From: Desulfuromonadaceae bacterium UBA2294
Lineage (GTDB): Bacteria; Desulfobacterota; Desulfuromonadia; Desulfuromonadales; UBA2294
Reading direction: 5' to 3'
DNA: 34,843 bases
Assembly (NCBI GenBank): GCA_002345625.1
Contig: DDWE01000108.1
Span: forward strand, 1 to 34,843
Below are positions 16,829-25,936 of the stretch, in pieces (position 1 is the stretch's first letter; the number at the start of each line of letters is the position of its first letter). A program made the position numbers and the translations under genes. The notes under the pieces were generated by a model, which saw only the letters and a list, made by a program, of their open reading frames with translations, was not told the DNA's origin and searched no databases.

Positions 16829-19399
16829 TTAAGCGCGGCTGACCTTGACGTCGACCCGGTTCTGCACCCCGGGCATCAGGCGTTGCACCGCCGTGTCCGC
16901 GAAGTGGTAGGGGGCAAACAACAACCCGGGCGGCACCGATGCGCTGATCCGAACCGGAGCTAAAATCTCAGCGGCAGCGGAGACGATCCGCAGACGGGTA
17001 CCATCTTCGACACCAAGAACACGGGCGTCGTCAGCGTGCATCTCGACAAATCCGCTGGCGGCCAGTTCTAGCGGGCTCGGCGCAAAGGTCGAGGTCGTAC
17101 CGAAATGAGCCAGAATTTTACCACTGAGCAACTGCAACCCGGCATCCTTCCCGGTCGTAGCCGTCAGTGGGGTGAAGAGCGCGGCGCCGGCCTGGAGTTG
17201 GAAAGGCGTCTTCATGCAGCGCTGGCCATGACCGTCACCGGCAAAACAGACGCCTTCATACAGCGGCAGCATCGTCCGGATCTCCTGCAGCAGCGCACTG
17301 TTGTCCAGACACACACTCTGCCCACCAAGTCGCTGACAGAGTTCGGCCAGAATCTCCCAATCTTCGCGGGCCTCGCCGACCGGATCGATCCCTTTTGACA
17401 GGCAGTTGACACGGCTGTCGAGGGCGATGACACTGCCGGTCTTTTCAAATGCCGAGCAACCCGGCAGGATGACATCGGCCATCGCTGTCAGTTCCGAAGC
17501 GAGGATATCCTGTACGACCAGAAACTCGACCTTGTCGAGCGCCTTGCGCCAGCGCTCGGCCATGGGGAAGCTGACCAGGGGATTGGTTGCCGCCAAATAC
17601 AGAAAACGGATAGCCCCCTGCTCGATCCCCTCAAGAATGGCCAGGGCATCGCGACCGGCTTCCGGCAAAGTCACCTGCCACAGCTTCTCGAAGGTAGCAC
17701 GACTGGCGGTGTAGTCCTGAAAACCGGGGAAACTCTCCGGGCAAACGCCCATCTCGAGCAGACCCTGCATGTTCCCCTTTTCATCGATCGGAAACAGTCC
17801 GCCGGCATCACTGAACAAGGCGCCGGTGAGCAGAGCCAGATTGGCCACAGCACTCGTCGCTTCTTCTGCCTGAGCAGCTTTGGTCAGATCAGCGCCGAAG
17901 ATAACCGCCACCGAACCGGCGGCACCAAGCTCACGTGCCACTTCTTCCAATAGTTTCCGCGAAAGCCCGGTCGTCTCGACCATGGCATCGACATCGATGG
18001 TCGCCAGATGAGCCTGCATGGCGTCGAAATTACCAACGTAGTTTTTCAATTGCTGCAGATCGACCAGGCCAAAATCGAGCAGCAGGCGGCAAAGAGCATT
18101 AGCCAGAGCAACTTCACTCCCCGGCCGGTATTCAAGGTTAACGTTGGCGTGCCGGCTGAGCTTGACCTTACGCATATTGGCCACAATCAGCTTGCCATCG
18201 TTGCGGCGACAGGCCTCCTCGATCTGCCAATCGACGGCCGGGGCCTCAGCGGTGACATCACAGCCGAAGACGAGGACCGCGTCGGCTTTGCCGATGTGGC
18301 TGATCGGGTGGCTTGACCCCCTGAGGCCAAGGGTGTTGCGCAGAACAGTCGCCGCACGCTGGGCTCCGAAGCGGGCTTCAGAGTCGATATTGTTACTGCC
18401 GACGCCGGCGCGGAACAGTTTCTGAAACAGGTAATGCTCCTCATTGGTCAAGCGTGGCGAACCGAGACCAGCCAATGCGTCACTGCCAAACTCTTTACGA
18501 ACCGCCTGCATCCGCTCGGCCACGGCCGTGAGCGCATCATCCCAGCTCGCATCGACCAGGCTCTCACCATTGCGCAGCTGCGGAGTCTCCAGCCGCTGCT
18601 CGGCGTGGACATAGTCATGACCGAAGTAGCCGCCGACACACAGGTTGCCGTTGTTGACCGTCGATGCATCTTCGGCGGTGACTCTGAACAGGGTGTTGCC
18701 CTTGACGTTGAGGTCGACCTGGCACTGGCAACCGCAGGCGGTGCAGACGCTCGGCACCTTGGTTAATTCCCAGCAGCGGGCGCGGAATTTGAACGGCTTG
18801 GAGATCATCGTCCCGGTCGGACAGACGGCGACGCAGTTACCGCAGAATTCGCACTTGTCGAGGTCCTTGTCGATAAAGGCGCGATCACCCTTCTCGTTAA
18901 CAGACAGGGCGCTGGAACCGATGGTTTCGTGGCAGACCTTAACGCACTTTTCGCACATGACGCAGCGGTTCGGCACCTGCTGAATCAGCGGCCAGCGGTC
19001 GATGGTCTCGTGATTGACATCTTCGGCCGCAAAGGGTTGCTGCACGACATCGAGCTCGTAACAGATATTCTGCAGGTCGCACTCACCGGCCGCATCACAG
19101 ACCGGACAATCGAGGGGATGATTGACCAGCAGCAGTTCAACGATCTGCCGGCGGATGGTTGCCAGCTTCTCCGAACGGGTGGTCACGACCATCCCTTCGG
19201 TGACCGGAGTGTTACAAGCCGTCATCGGCTTGTCGACACCTTCGATCTCAACCACGCAAACCCGGCAGGCGCCGGTCGGTGACACTTTTTTCAGAAAGCA
19301 CAAGGTCGGGATGTGGCTACCGACCAGTTCGGCGGCGGCAAGAATCGTCGCACCGTGTTCCACCTGAACCTGTTTTCCGTCGATCTTCAGATTGACCAT
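16829..19399 (-). CDS. sfrA: NADPH oxidoreductase alpha subunit, SfrA-type (FdhA/NuoG-like)
   Basis: An 856-residue iron-sulfur protein. The N-terminal [2Fe-2S] domain has CFLKKVSPTGACRVC and a later Cys. Next come the NuoG-type His/Cys cluster (HPLDCPVCDAAGEC), two [4Fe-4S] ferredoxin motifs (CVMCEKCVKVC and CEFCGNCVAVC), a further cluster motif CTACGCQCQ, and a molybdopterin-oxidoreductase-like body. With the adjacent SfrB-like flavoprotein this matches the Geobacter SfrAB complex, described as a cytoplasmic NADPH-dependent Fe(III) reductase and thought to link NADPH and acetate oxidation. The start is the ATG at 19399; longer readings add no homology. Whether the body binds Mo/W cannot be judged here. 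A NuoG or formate dehydrogenase subunit is the alternative. Confidence 0.85.
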   Translation of the reverse strand: MVNLKIDGKQVQVEHGATILAAAELVGSHIPTLCFLKKVSPTGACRVCVVEIEGVDKPMTACNTPVTEGMVVTTRSEKLATIRRQIVELLLVNHPLDCPVCDAAGECDLQNICYELDVVQQPFAAEDVNHETIDRWPLIQQVPNRCVMCEKCVKVCHETIGSSALSVNEKGDRAFIDKDLDKCEFCGNCVAVCPTGTMISKPFKFRARCWELTKVPSVCTACGCQCQVDLNVKGNTLFRVTAEDASTVNNGNLCVGGYFGHDYVHAEQRLETPQLRNGESLVDASWDDALTAVAERMQAVRKEFGSDALAGLGSPRLTNEEHYLFQKLFRAGVGSNNIDSEARFGAQRAATVLRNTLGLRGSSHPISHIGKADAVLVFGCDVTAEAPAVDWQIEEACRRNDGKLIVANMRKVKLSRHANVNLEYRPGSEVALANALCRLLLDFGLVDLQQLKNYVGNFDAMQAHLATIDVDAMVETTGLSRKLLEEVARELGAAGSVAVIFGADLTKAAQAEEATSAVANLALLTGALFSDAGGLFPIDEKGNMQGLLEMGVCPESFPGFQDYTASRATFEKLWQVTLPEAGRDALAILEGIEQGAIRFLYLAATNPLVSFPMAERWRKALDKVEFLVVQDILASELTAMADVILPGCSAFEKTGSVIALDSRVNCLSKGIDPVGEAREDWEILAELCQRLGGQSVCLDNSALLQEIRTMLPLYEGVCFAGDGHGQRCMKTPFQLQAGAALFTPLTATTGKDAGLQLLSGKILAHFGTTSTFAPSPLELAASGFVEMHADDARVLGVEDGTRLRIVSAAAEILAPVRISASVPPGLLFAPYHFADTAVQRLMPGVQNRVDVKVSRA

Positions 19400-19480
19400 G
19401 AACTTCACCTGCCTCGCTTGCTTGCAACCGGCGCATCGAGTAAAACCCGTTGCGCCGAATCTCATAATTGTTCGGCTATT

Positions 19481-21436
19481 TTAATCGAGAGCCACCATGC
19501 CGACACGATAACAGCGCAGGCAACGGGAGGCCTCCCGGGCTGCCTGACTCTCCGGCATCGCCAGCTCTATCTCTTCGTAATTCCGGGCACGCTCGGCACC
19601 GTCAATCTTCGGCTGGTGCTCGCGGTGCAGGCCGCCGGCAATACCGACATTCTCCTGTTTGTCGAACACCCCGAAATTGCTGAGCATGTCTTCGAGGATT
19701 TCATCATCCGTAATGTAGGCTTTGCCTTCCATCAGGTAGCGGTTCATGGCCTGGGCTGCGCGTCGGCCATGTCCGACGGCGACGACGACGGTCATCGCCC
19801 CGTACTCGCAGTCGCCACCGGCGAAGACACCGGCGTTATCGGTCATCATCGTCCCGCCTTTGGTCACAATACTGTTCCAGCGGGTCTGGTTGATGCCGTA
19901 GTCGCCATCCTCCAGATAGGAGAGATCCGGGTCCTGGCCGATGGCCGGAATCACCAGATCACAGGGGATCACATATTCACTGCCGGGGACCGGCTGCGGG
20001 CTGCGCCGACCGGAAGCATCGGGCTCTCCGAGCTCCATCTTGATCACTTCGACCCCGACCACCTTGTTATTTTCGGTCACCAGGCGGGTCGGATTACGCA
20101 GAAACTCGAACTGGACATTCTCTTCTTCGGCGTCATCGACCTCGTACGGTTCGGCCGGCATCTCCTTACGCGTCCGGCGGTAGACCAGGATCGAGTCTTC
20201 CGCCCCTTCACGCAGGGCGACACGGACGCAGTCGATGGCGGTGTTACCGCCACCGACGACGATCACCCGCTTCGGAGTGACGATCGGCTCGCCGAGTGCA
20301 ACGGCGCGCAGGTAGTGAATGCCGCCGGTAGAGAAGCCATCATAGCCCTGATCTTCACCCTCAACGCCCATCGGCTTCGACTTGAAAGCACCGGTACCGA
20401 GGAAGACGGCGTCGTACTGCTCCTTGAGCTGCTTAAGAGAAACGTCGCGGCCGAGCTTGACCCCGTACTCGATCTCGATGCCGAGGGCGGCAATGACATC
20501 GGCATCGCGCTGCAGCAGATGACGCGGCATCCGGTAATCGGGGATACCAACGGCGACAGTGCCGCCAGGCTCGGAGAGCATGTCGATGATCTTGACCTTG
20601 TGCCCTTCCAGGGCCAGGTAATAGGCGCAGGTCAGACCGGCCGGACCGGCACCGACGACCATGACCTTTTTCTCGGTCGACGGCTTGGCCAACATCGGTG
20701 GCTGTTTATGATGCATCCACTCATGATCGGCGGCAACGCGCTTGAGCACCATGATACTCACAGGCTCGTCGACCAGGGCACGGCGACAGGCCTTCTCGCA
20801 AGGGTGCGGGCAGACCCGGCCACAAACCGCCGGAATCGGCATGTTGCGGCGGATGGTATCAAGAGCCTCATCCGGGCGGAAATCCTTGAGTTCCTCGACA
20901 TAGGCCGGAATATCAATGTGAGCCGGGCAGCGGTCGGTACAGGGTGCCGTCAGCTTCTCTTTGTAGATCTTGGCCGGCTGCGCTGTTTTCTCGCCGCGGA
21001 TATAGGCGAGGTAATCATCACGGAAATGCTTGACCGAATGGAAAATCGGCACCGCTGCAGTCATACACAGGGTACATTTGCAGTTCTCCAGCAGACTCGC
21101 CAGACCTTCGATGGTCTCGAGGTCGGCTTCGCGTCCTTTGCCGGCGACAATGCGGGCCAGCGTATCCTGCAACACGCGGGTACCACGTTTGCCGGGGCTG
21201 CACTTGGCGCAGCAGTATTTTTCCTGCACCCGCTGAATGTATTCAGCCGCCATGGCGACAACATCGGTCTCTTTATTCAGCAGAACGATACCATCCCAGC
21301 CCATGAAGGCGCCAATCTTCCCCTGATCAAGGTAGGTAGCGGGCAGTTTCAGTTTCAGTGATGCCAGATCGGCTTCACCGCCTCGACGATTGTCGACGAC
21401 ATTCTGCCCCCAACTGGAAAAAACGACCTGAGACAA
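19481..21436 (-). CDS. sfrB: NADPH oxidoreductase beta subunit, SfrB-type (GltD-like)
   Basis: A 651-residue protein. Residues about 60-130 carry Cys motifs resembling the NuoF C-terminal cluster (CCAKCSPGKRG and CKCTLC). A GltD-like part follows: the iron-sulfur region CTDRCPAHIDIPAY, CGRVCPHPCEKAC, the FAD site VMVVGAGPAGLTCAYYLALEG, the NADPH site VIVVGGGNTAIDCVRVALREG, and the C-terminal AGGDC block. It would oxidise or reduce NADP(H) and pass electrons to SfrA. Translation probably begins at TTG (21436), because AGGGAGG lies six bases upstream and no ATG fits. It precedes sfrA by about 80 bp in the same operon. Confidence 0.87.
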   Translation of the reverse strand: MSQVVFSSWGQNVVDNRRGGEADLASLKLKLPATYLDQGKIGAFMGWDGIVLLNKETDVVAMAAEYIQRVQEKYCCAKCSPGKRGTRVLQDTLARIVAGKGREADLETIEGLASLLENCKCTLCMTAAVPIFHSVKHFRDDYLAYIRGEKTAQPAKIYKEKLTAPCTDRCPAHIDIPAYVEELKDFRPDEALDTIRRNMPIPAVCGRVCPHPCEKACRRALVDEPVSIMVLKRVAADHEWMHHKQPPMLAKPSTEKKVMVVGAGPAGLTCAYYLALEGHKVKIIDMLSEPGGTVAVGIPDYRMPRHLLQRDADVIAALGIEIEYGVKLGRDVSLKQLKEQYDAVFLGTGAFKSKPMGVEGEDQGYDGFSTGGIHYLRAVALGEPIVTPKRVIVVGGGNTAIDCVRVALREGAEDSILVYRRTRKEMPAEPYEVDDAEEENVQFEFLRNPTRLVTENNKVVGVEVIKMELGEPDASGRRSPQPVPGSEYVIPCDLVIPAIGQDPDLSYLEDGDYGINQTRWNSIVTKGGTMMTDNAGVFAGGDCEYGAMTVVVAVGHGRRAAQAMNRYLMEGKAYITDDEILEDMLSNFGVFDKQENVGIAGGLHREHQPKIDGAERARNYEEIELAMPESQAAREASRCLRCYRVGMVALD

Positions 21437-21453
21437 CGTGACCTCCCTGCGGC

Positions 21454-21478
21454 CCGCCGGAATCAAGACTCCCGGCGG
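21454..21478 (-). promoter_or_regulatory. Hairpin abutting the sfrB ribosome site
   Basis: CCGCCGG (21478-21472) and CCGGCGG (21460-21454) form a perfect 7-bp stem with an 11-base loop, ending a few bases before the AGGGAGG that serves the TTG start. It could influence ribosome access. Confidence 0.45.
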
Positions 21479-21489
21479 CAATTCTTCCG

Positions 21490-21521
21490 AAAAAAAGGAA
21501 AGACGGCGACTGACGTCTTCC
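21490..21521 (-). terminator. Terminator-like hairpin between the lipoprotein gene and sfrB
   Basis: The minus strand reads GGAAGACG, loop, CGTCTTTCC with one bulge, then seven T. It may end the transcript of the upstream lipoprotein gene. If the candidate promoter near 21540-21575 drives sfrBA, the hairpin lies within the leader and could act as an attenuator. Confidence 0.7.
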
Positions 21522-21536
21522 CGGTTAACACCTGAC

Positions 21537-21577
21537 CTAGTGTATACAGTATGCAGTAATTATCATAAAAAGTTAAT
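21537..21577 (-). promoter_or_regulatory. Candidate sfrBA promoter with palindromic operator
   Basis: On the minus strand TTAACT, 17 bp, CATACT, or alternatively TTTATG, 17 bp, TATACA, give weak sigma-70 matches. The near-palindrome AGTGTATACAGT overlaps the -10 area; its GTATAC core resembles sites of GntR-type regulators. No regulator gene is in the window. This is a suggestion only. Confidence 0.35.
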
Positions 21578-21639
21578 GCGAAGCAAGGAAAATTTCCCGC
21601 GCACAACGCCAACTCGGCGGCAAATTCAACCGCCGGTCA

Positions 21640-22059
21640 CTAGAGTTCGGGAAAGGGCTCAACAATCTGCCATGCCCCTTTTTCGCCTTCCTTCTCCCAG
21701 CGCAAAACAAAGCGTTTCTGTTTGATACTCAGGCTCGGCAAGGCATGGTACTCAAGCAGGTAATGCACCTTTTTGACTTCCAGACCAATTTCAGCATCAC
21801 CACTGCTGCGCACGGCAGTGAAGCTGGTGATCTTCAGATCGTCCCAAGCCTCGAAGCGATCGAGAAAGGCCTCTTGCTGTTTTGGTGCAAAAGACTGCGA
21901 TGCACCGGTGATATCGTGCCAGCGCATCCGGTTCATAAAGTCGTCATTGATCTTGGTAAAGTCATCCTTGTAGGTCGGCAGCGTGCTGCAACCGACCACG
22001 ACAAGCGACAGGAGGACCAGCCACCACCCGCGGAAACCGGCCTGTTTCGGGATTCTCAT
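21640..22059 (-). CDS. Small lipoprotein of unknown function
   Basis: A 139-residue protein from the ATG at 22059, with AAGGAG upstream. The signal segment GWWLVLLSLVVVGC ends in a lipobox with Cys24. The mature part is mixed alpha/beta and includes the FMNRMRWHDITGASQSFAPK and YLLEYHALPSLSIKQKRF stretches. This resembles small deltaproteobacterial lipoproteins with an NTF2-like or SnoaL-like outline, but I cannot name a family. It is 49 bp downstream of the methyltransferase gene and may share its transcript. Confidence 0.75.
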   Translation of the reverse strand: MRIPKQAGFRGWWLVLLSLVVVGCSTLPTYKDDFTKINDDFMNRMRWHDITGASQSFAPKQQEAFLDRFEAWDDLKITSFTAVRSSGDAEIGLEVKKVHYLLEYHALPSLSIKQKRFVLRWEKEGEKGAWQIVEPFPEL

Positions 22060-22108
22060 CTGAAAAGTTCTCCTTGCCTGGGTGAAGAGCCACTGCTGCG
22101 AAAGATGA

Positions 22109-23944
22109 TCAATCGGCCTTGCGAATATACGCCAGAAGTTCCAGCGCGAGCTCAACCCGGCCAAAGGGTGGCATCAGGTAAAACCCGGCAATCCTGCCTC
22201 GAGCCGCATCAATCACCTCGCGCGCCACCGCCATCCCCTCTTTGACGCCGGCGGCACCGCTGGTCCCCTGCATCCGCTTCCGCACACTCTCCGGCAGGAC
22301 AATCCCCGGCACTTCATTGTGCAAAAATTCGGCGTTGCGTTCACTGACCAGCGGCAGAATTCCAAGCAACACCGGGATGCCGGCGTCGGCGGTCGCCGCG
22401 ACCAGACGATCGAGGACCGCCAGATCATAGACCGGTTGCGTCTGCACAAAACGGGCGCCAGCGGCTATTTTCTTCTGCAGCTTGTGCAACTGGCCGGTCA
22501 GGGTGTTGCCATTGGGATTAAAAGCAGCACCGGCAAAGAACTGCGCCGGCATGCCGAGTTCATGGCCGTAGAGAGTATGGCCGGCATTGGCCGCCGCCAG
22601 CAGCTCCAGCAGCCCGATGGAATTGAGATCAAAGACCCCGGTTGCGCCGGCTTCTCCACTGACCGACACCGGATCACCGGTCACCGCCAGGATGTTGCGC
22701 AGGCCGAGGAGATGCGCCCCGAGCAGCTCGGAATGTAATCCGATCAGATTACGATCGCGACCGGTGACATGAACAATAACGTCGACACCGGTCTCCTCGC
22801 GCAGACGACTGGCCAGGGCGATATTGCCCATACGGATCCGTGCCAGCGGGTTCTCTGCCAGGCTGATCGCCGAGACGCCGGCGGCGACCAGCTGCCGGGC
22901 GGCGGCGATGACGCCGCTACAATCGAGCCCGCGCGGCGGATCGAGTTCCACCGTCACCGGAACATCATGACGCTGTAGCCATTCCCCGGCAATCGGCACA
23001 ACCGGCAGCGCGGCCGGTTGCGAAAGCGCTGCAATCGGAGCAGTGAACGAACGGGACGGAGCCGGTCGCGCGTCACGCAACACTGTTGCCAGGGCACGAA
23101 TATGCTCCGGACCGGTCCCGCAACAGCCACCGATTAAAGTCGCGCCGGCCGCAACCATTTCGCTGGCACGGGCGGCAAAGTAGTCAGGCGTGGCAAGGTA
23201 AATCGAACGGCCGTCGACATACTCGGGGAACCCGGAGTTGGGGAACGCCGATAATGGCAGATCGGTGGAGACCGCCAGACGTCGCAACACCGCCAGTAGC
23301 TCGCGCGGGCCGGCACCACAATTCACACCGAGCATAGCCGCGCCACCAGCGGTCAGATGACGGGCGACCTCTTCGGCAGAAAATCCATCGCGGGTTCGCC
23401 CCCCCTCGAGCAGGGCAAACTGGGCGATCACCGGCAGATTGCTGTCAACGGCCGCTGCTAGGGCCAGTTCCAGTTCAGCGAGTTCAGCAAAAGTCTCCAG
23501 AAGCAGCAGGTCGACCCCTCCCTGAACCAGGGCGTCGACCTGTTCGCAAAACGCAGCGCGCCGCTGCCCGGTATCCAGGACCGCAGCATCGGCACGGCCA
23601 CGCCCCAAGGGTCCGATGGCCCCGGCAACCAGAGCCGTATCACCGGCCGCCTCGCGGGCCAGGCGGGCGCCGGCAATATTGATTGCCGCCACCTTATGAC
23701 CGAGACCGATGGCACCGAGTCGCACAGCATTGGCACCAAAAGTATTGGTCTCGATCAGTCGGGCTCCGGCGGCGATGTAGTCGGCGTGCACCGCCCGCAC
23801 CCGATCGGGCTGCACCAGATTGAGATGCTCAAAATTGGCATCGAGGGGGATACCGCGGCTGTAGAGCAGTGTCCCCATCGCCCCGTCGCCGACCAGAACT
23901 TCGTGACGCAACCGCTGACGAATGGTATCGCTGTGCGTACTCAT
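22109..23944 (-). CDS. Fused homocysteine S-methyltransferase / methylenetetrahydrofolate reductase (YitJ-type)
   Basis: A 611-residue two-domain enzyme. The N-terminal half is a cobalamin-free-looking homocysteine methyltransferase domain with GDGAMGTLLYSRG, IETNTFGAN, the zinc ligand Cys in GVNCGAG and the CC pair in GGCCGTGP. The C-terminal half is a MetF-like barrel with VTVELDPPRG, ILAVTGDPVS and RFVQTQPVYD. It would make 5-methyl-THF and handle methyl transfer to homocysteine in methionine synthesis. The B12-binding and activation domains of MetH are absent, so methionine synthesis may involve a separate corrinoid component. The start is Met at 23944, with GGAG six bases upstream; an ATG at 23956 is an alternative. 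Confidence 0.9.
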   Translation of the reverse strand: MSTHSDTIRQRLRHEVLVGDGAMGTLLYSRGIPLDANFEHLNLVQPDRVRAVHADYIAAGARLIETNTFGANAVRLGAIGLGHKVAAINIAGARLAREAAGDTALVAGAIGPLGRGRADAAVLDTGQRRAAFCEQVDALVQGGVDLLLLETFAELAELELALAAAVDSNLPVIAQFALLEGGRTRDGFSAEEVARHLTAGGAAMLGVNCGAGPRELLAVLRRLAVSTDLPLSAFPNSGFPEYVDGRSIYLATPDYFAARASEMVAAGATLIGGCCGTGPEHIRALATVLRDARPAPSRSFTAPIAALSQPAALPVVPIAGEWLQRHDVPVTVELDPPRGLDCSGVIAAARQLVAAGVSAISLAENPLARIRMGNIALASRLREETGVDVIVHVTGRDRNLIGLHSELLGAHLLGLRNILAVTGDPVSVSGEAGATGVFDLNSIGLLELLAAANAGHTLYGHELGMPAQFFAGAAFNPNGNTLTGQLHKLQKKIAAGARFVQTQPVYDLAVLDRLVAATADAGIPVLLGILPLVSERNAEFLHNEVPGIVLPESVRKRMQGTSGAAGVKEGMAVAREVIDAARGRIAGFYLMPPFGRVELALELLAYIRKAD

Positions 23945-24073
23945 CACTTGCTCCATCGCCCGCACTGCAGGCAAAAGCAAACAGGTGCAGGGCTGGTCGG
24001 CGGATGCAACATCAACAACTCCCGGGACAAAATCAGGTTGGGATATGCACACCGGTCATGGCGGCAGGGGTGT

Positions 24074-24112
24074 AAAAACATCCGGGCGCGCAGAGACAGT
24101 TGCGCGCCCGGA
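24074..24112 (-). terminator. Rho-independent terminator after the rpe / dehydrogenase unit
   Basis: A perfect 12-bp stem, TCCGGGCGCGCA with TGCGCGCCCGGA, and an 8-base loop, followed on the minus strand by TGTTTTTAC. It lies 10 bp past the dehydrogenase stop. Confidence 0.9.
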
Positions 24113-24121
24113 TAGCAAAGA

Positions 24122-24988
24122 CTACTTACGCAGAACCTTGATGACGGCGGAGAAATCCTCCTCGCCACGGCCGTCCTTGTCGGCCTGCGCATAAAGACGG
24201 CAGGCGCATTCCATACCGGGCAGGTCGAGATTGGCCTTTTGTGCTGCATCGCGCACCAGTTCAAGCTGGTCATGCACGTACTTCAGAGCCAGATTGCGGG
24301 TAAAGTCACCGCGGGCAATCGAACGCCCCTTGGAATGAAACAGCGGCGAAGCGACCCCACCGGAATCGAGAACCTCAAGGATCTTGTCGGCATTGAAACC
24401 GAGCTTTTCGCCCAGAACCAGCCCTTCAGCCAACGCCTGCATCTGCTCCGCCTGGACCAGATTGACGACAAACTTCATACGCGTACCGTTGCCGATCCCA
24501 CCGACCGGGATAATATTGAGCCCGAATAGGGCAAATGCCTCGCGACAACGTCCGAGGACCGATTCATCACCCCCGGCAAGAATGGTCAAAAAGCCATGAG
24601 CAGCATGCTCCTTGGTCCCCCAGACCGGAGCATCAAGAAACATGACCCGTTTTTGTACCGCCGCCTCGGCCAGCTCGAGAGTGCTCTCCAACGAGGTCGT
24701 CCCCATAGCGGCGAGGATAGTCCCCGGATCAATTCCGGCCAGAATCCCCTCCGGTCCATAAATATCTGGGCGCAGGGCCTCCTTCTCCGGCCGGATCATG
24801 ATCACCAGATCCTTGCCGGCGGCGGCCGCCTTCGGAGTCGCTGCCGCCCTGGCTCCAAGCTGAACAAGTTCCGCGACCACCGTCGGGTCGGAATCGTAGA
24901 CGTCCAGTTCATATTTCCCCTTGAGCAGGTTCGTCGCCATGTACTTGCCGACTGTACCCAGACCCAGGAACCCGATTTTCGTCATCAT
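24122..24988 (-). CDS. NAD(P)-dependent beta-hydroxyacid dehydrogenase family protein
   Basis: A 288-residue cytoplasmic reductase. The N-terminal Rossmann motif is IGFLGLGTVGKYMATNLLK. The family Lys lies in GNGTRMKFVVNLVQAEQMQA, and the substrate loop reads LDAPVWGTKEHAAHG. This is the 3-hydroxyisobutyrate dehydrogenase / glyoxylate-succinic semialdehyde reductase family. The substrate cannot be fixed from sequence, but small-aldehyde reductases of this group are known in Geobacter. The start MMTKIGF has GAGGAGAG upstream. It follows rpe by 55 bp and ends at a strong terminator. Confidence 0.88.
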   Translation of the reverse strand: MMTKIGFLGLGTVGKYMATNLLKGKYELDVYDSDPTVVAELVQLGARAAATPKAAAAGKDLVIMIRPEKEALRPDIYGPEGILAGIDPGTILAAMGTTSLESTLELAEAAVQKRVMFLDAPVWGTKEHAAHGFLTILAGGDESVLGRCREAFALFGLNIIPVGGIGNGTRMKFVVNLVQAEQMQALAEGLVLGEKLGFNADKILEVLDSGGVASPLFHSKGRSIARGDFTRNLALKYVHDQLELVRDAAQKANLDLPGMECACRLYAQADKDGRGEEDFSAVIKVLRK

Positions 24989-25043
24989 AGCCACTCTCCT
25001 CTTCGCAAATAAGCACCTTGACAGTATGCGCGATAATGCCGCG

Positions 25044-25712
25044 TCACACAACCCCGGCCCGCTGCGCATTCTCGCGTAGCGCAGCGATGGTCTGCCGATA
25101 ATCGGGTGCATTGAATACCGCACTTCCAGCGACAAAGACATCCGCCCCGGCGGCGGCAACCTTGCCAATATTGTCGACCTTCACTCCACCATCGACCTCA
25201 AGTTCCACCTTCAGACCACGGGCATCGATCATCTTGCGCAGCGCCATGATCTTCGGCAGGCAGGCATCGATAAACGACTGGCCACCGAAACCGGGGTTGA
25301 CGGTCATCACCAGAACCAGATCGAGATCATCGAGAATCGCCTCAAGGGTGTTGACCGGGGTCCCTGGATTAATGGAGACTCCGGCCTTTTTACCCAGCGC
25401 CTTGATCATCTGTATCGTCCGGTGCAGGTGGGAGACCGTCTCCTGATGGACAACGATGATATCAGCGCCGGCCTTGGCAAAATCAGCAATATAGCGATCG
25501 GGGTTTTCGATCATCAGATGAACATCCAGAGGCTTTTTTGTCACCTTGCGCACCGCGTCGACCACCAGAGGCCCGATGGTGATGTTGGGGACAAAGTGGC
25601 CGTCCATGACATCGACGTGAATGTAGTCGGCACCGGCAACATCGATAGCGACAATCTCCTCACCAAGGCGGGAAAAGTCGGCCGAAAGGATAGACGGGGC
25701 GATTTTAATCAT
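25044..25712 (-). CDS. rpe: Ribulose-phosphate 3-epimerase
   Basis: A 222-residue TIM-barrel enzyme interconverting ribulose-5-phosphate and xylulose-5-phosphate in the pentose phosphate pathway. Signature segments are IAPSILSADFSRLGEE, HVDVMDGHFVPNITIGP, VMTVNPGFGGQSFI, EVDGGVKVDN and FVAGSAVF; metal-binding His and Asp residues are kept. Length is standard. The ATG at 25712 directly precedes the conserved IKIAPSIL and has CTGGAG upstream. Confidence 0.97.
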   Translation of the reverse strand: MIKIAPSILSADFSRLGEEIVAIDVAGADYIHVDVMDGHFVPNITIGPLVVDAVRKVTKKPLDVHLMIENPDRYIADFAKAGADIIVVHQETVSHLHRTIQMIKALGKKAGVSINPGTPVNTLEAILDDLDLVLVMTVNPGFGGQSFIDACLPKIMALRKMIDARGLKVELEVDGGVKVDNIGKVAAAGADVFVAGSAVFNAPDYRQTIAALRENAQRAGVV

Positions 25713-25839
25713 ACGAACTCCAGTATAAGAGGGCGTTAAGGTGTAATCCGAATCCCCTTCTTGTACCAGATTTACCGGTTCGGCTAAAGAGGGAAATGCC
25801 CGCATCGCCTTGGTGTGCAGGCCGGCTGTGAACATTTTC

Positions 25840-25869
25840 TTGCAGAGCCGCAGCGGCAGGCTGTATAAA
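25840..25869 (+). promoter_or_regulatory. Candidate promoter for the rhomboid gene
   Basis: TTGCAG (25840-25845), an 18-bp spacer and TATAAA (25864-25869), about 70 bp before the ATG. The spacing is slightly long. Confidence 0.5.
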
Positions 25870-25936
25870 TAACCTTAATGTCTCCGCCTCCGGGCGGTTA
25901 TCCAACCAGGGGATGGCTCCCGACGGAGAAGGTCGT

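Noticed and set aside
19313..21361. Long plus-strand open frame, about 680 codons, opposite sfrB
   Set aside because: It is antisense to a gene with clear motifs, has no recognisable domains, and arises from GC-rich codon bias.
23945..24073. Possible SAM or cobalamin riboswitch before the methyltransferase gene
   Set aside because: I could not find the conserved core of either riboswitch class in the leader. A covariance-model search would settle it.
25713..25936. Possible c-di-GMP riboswitch in the rpe-rhomboid gap
   Set aside because: The characteristic GEMM core was not seen on either strand.
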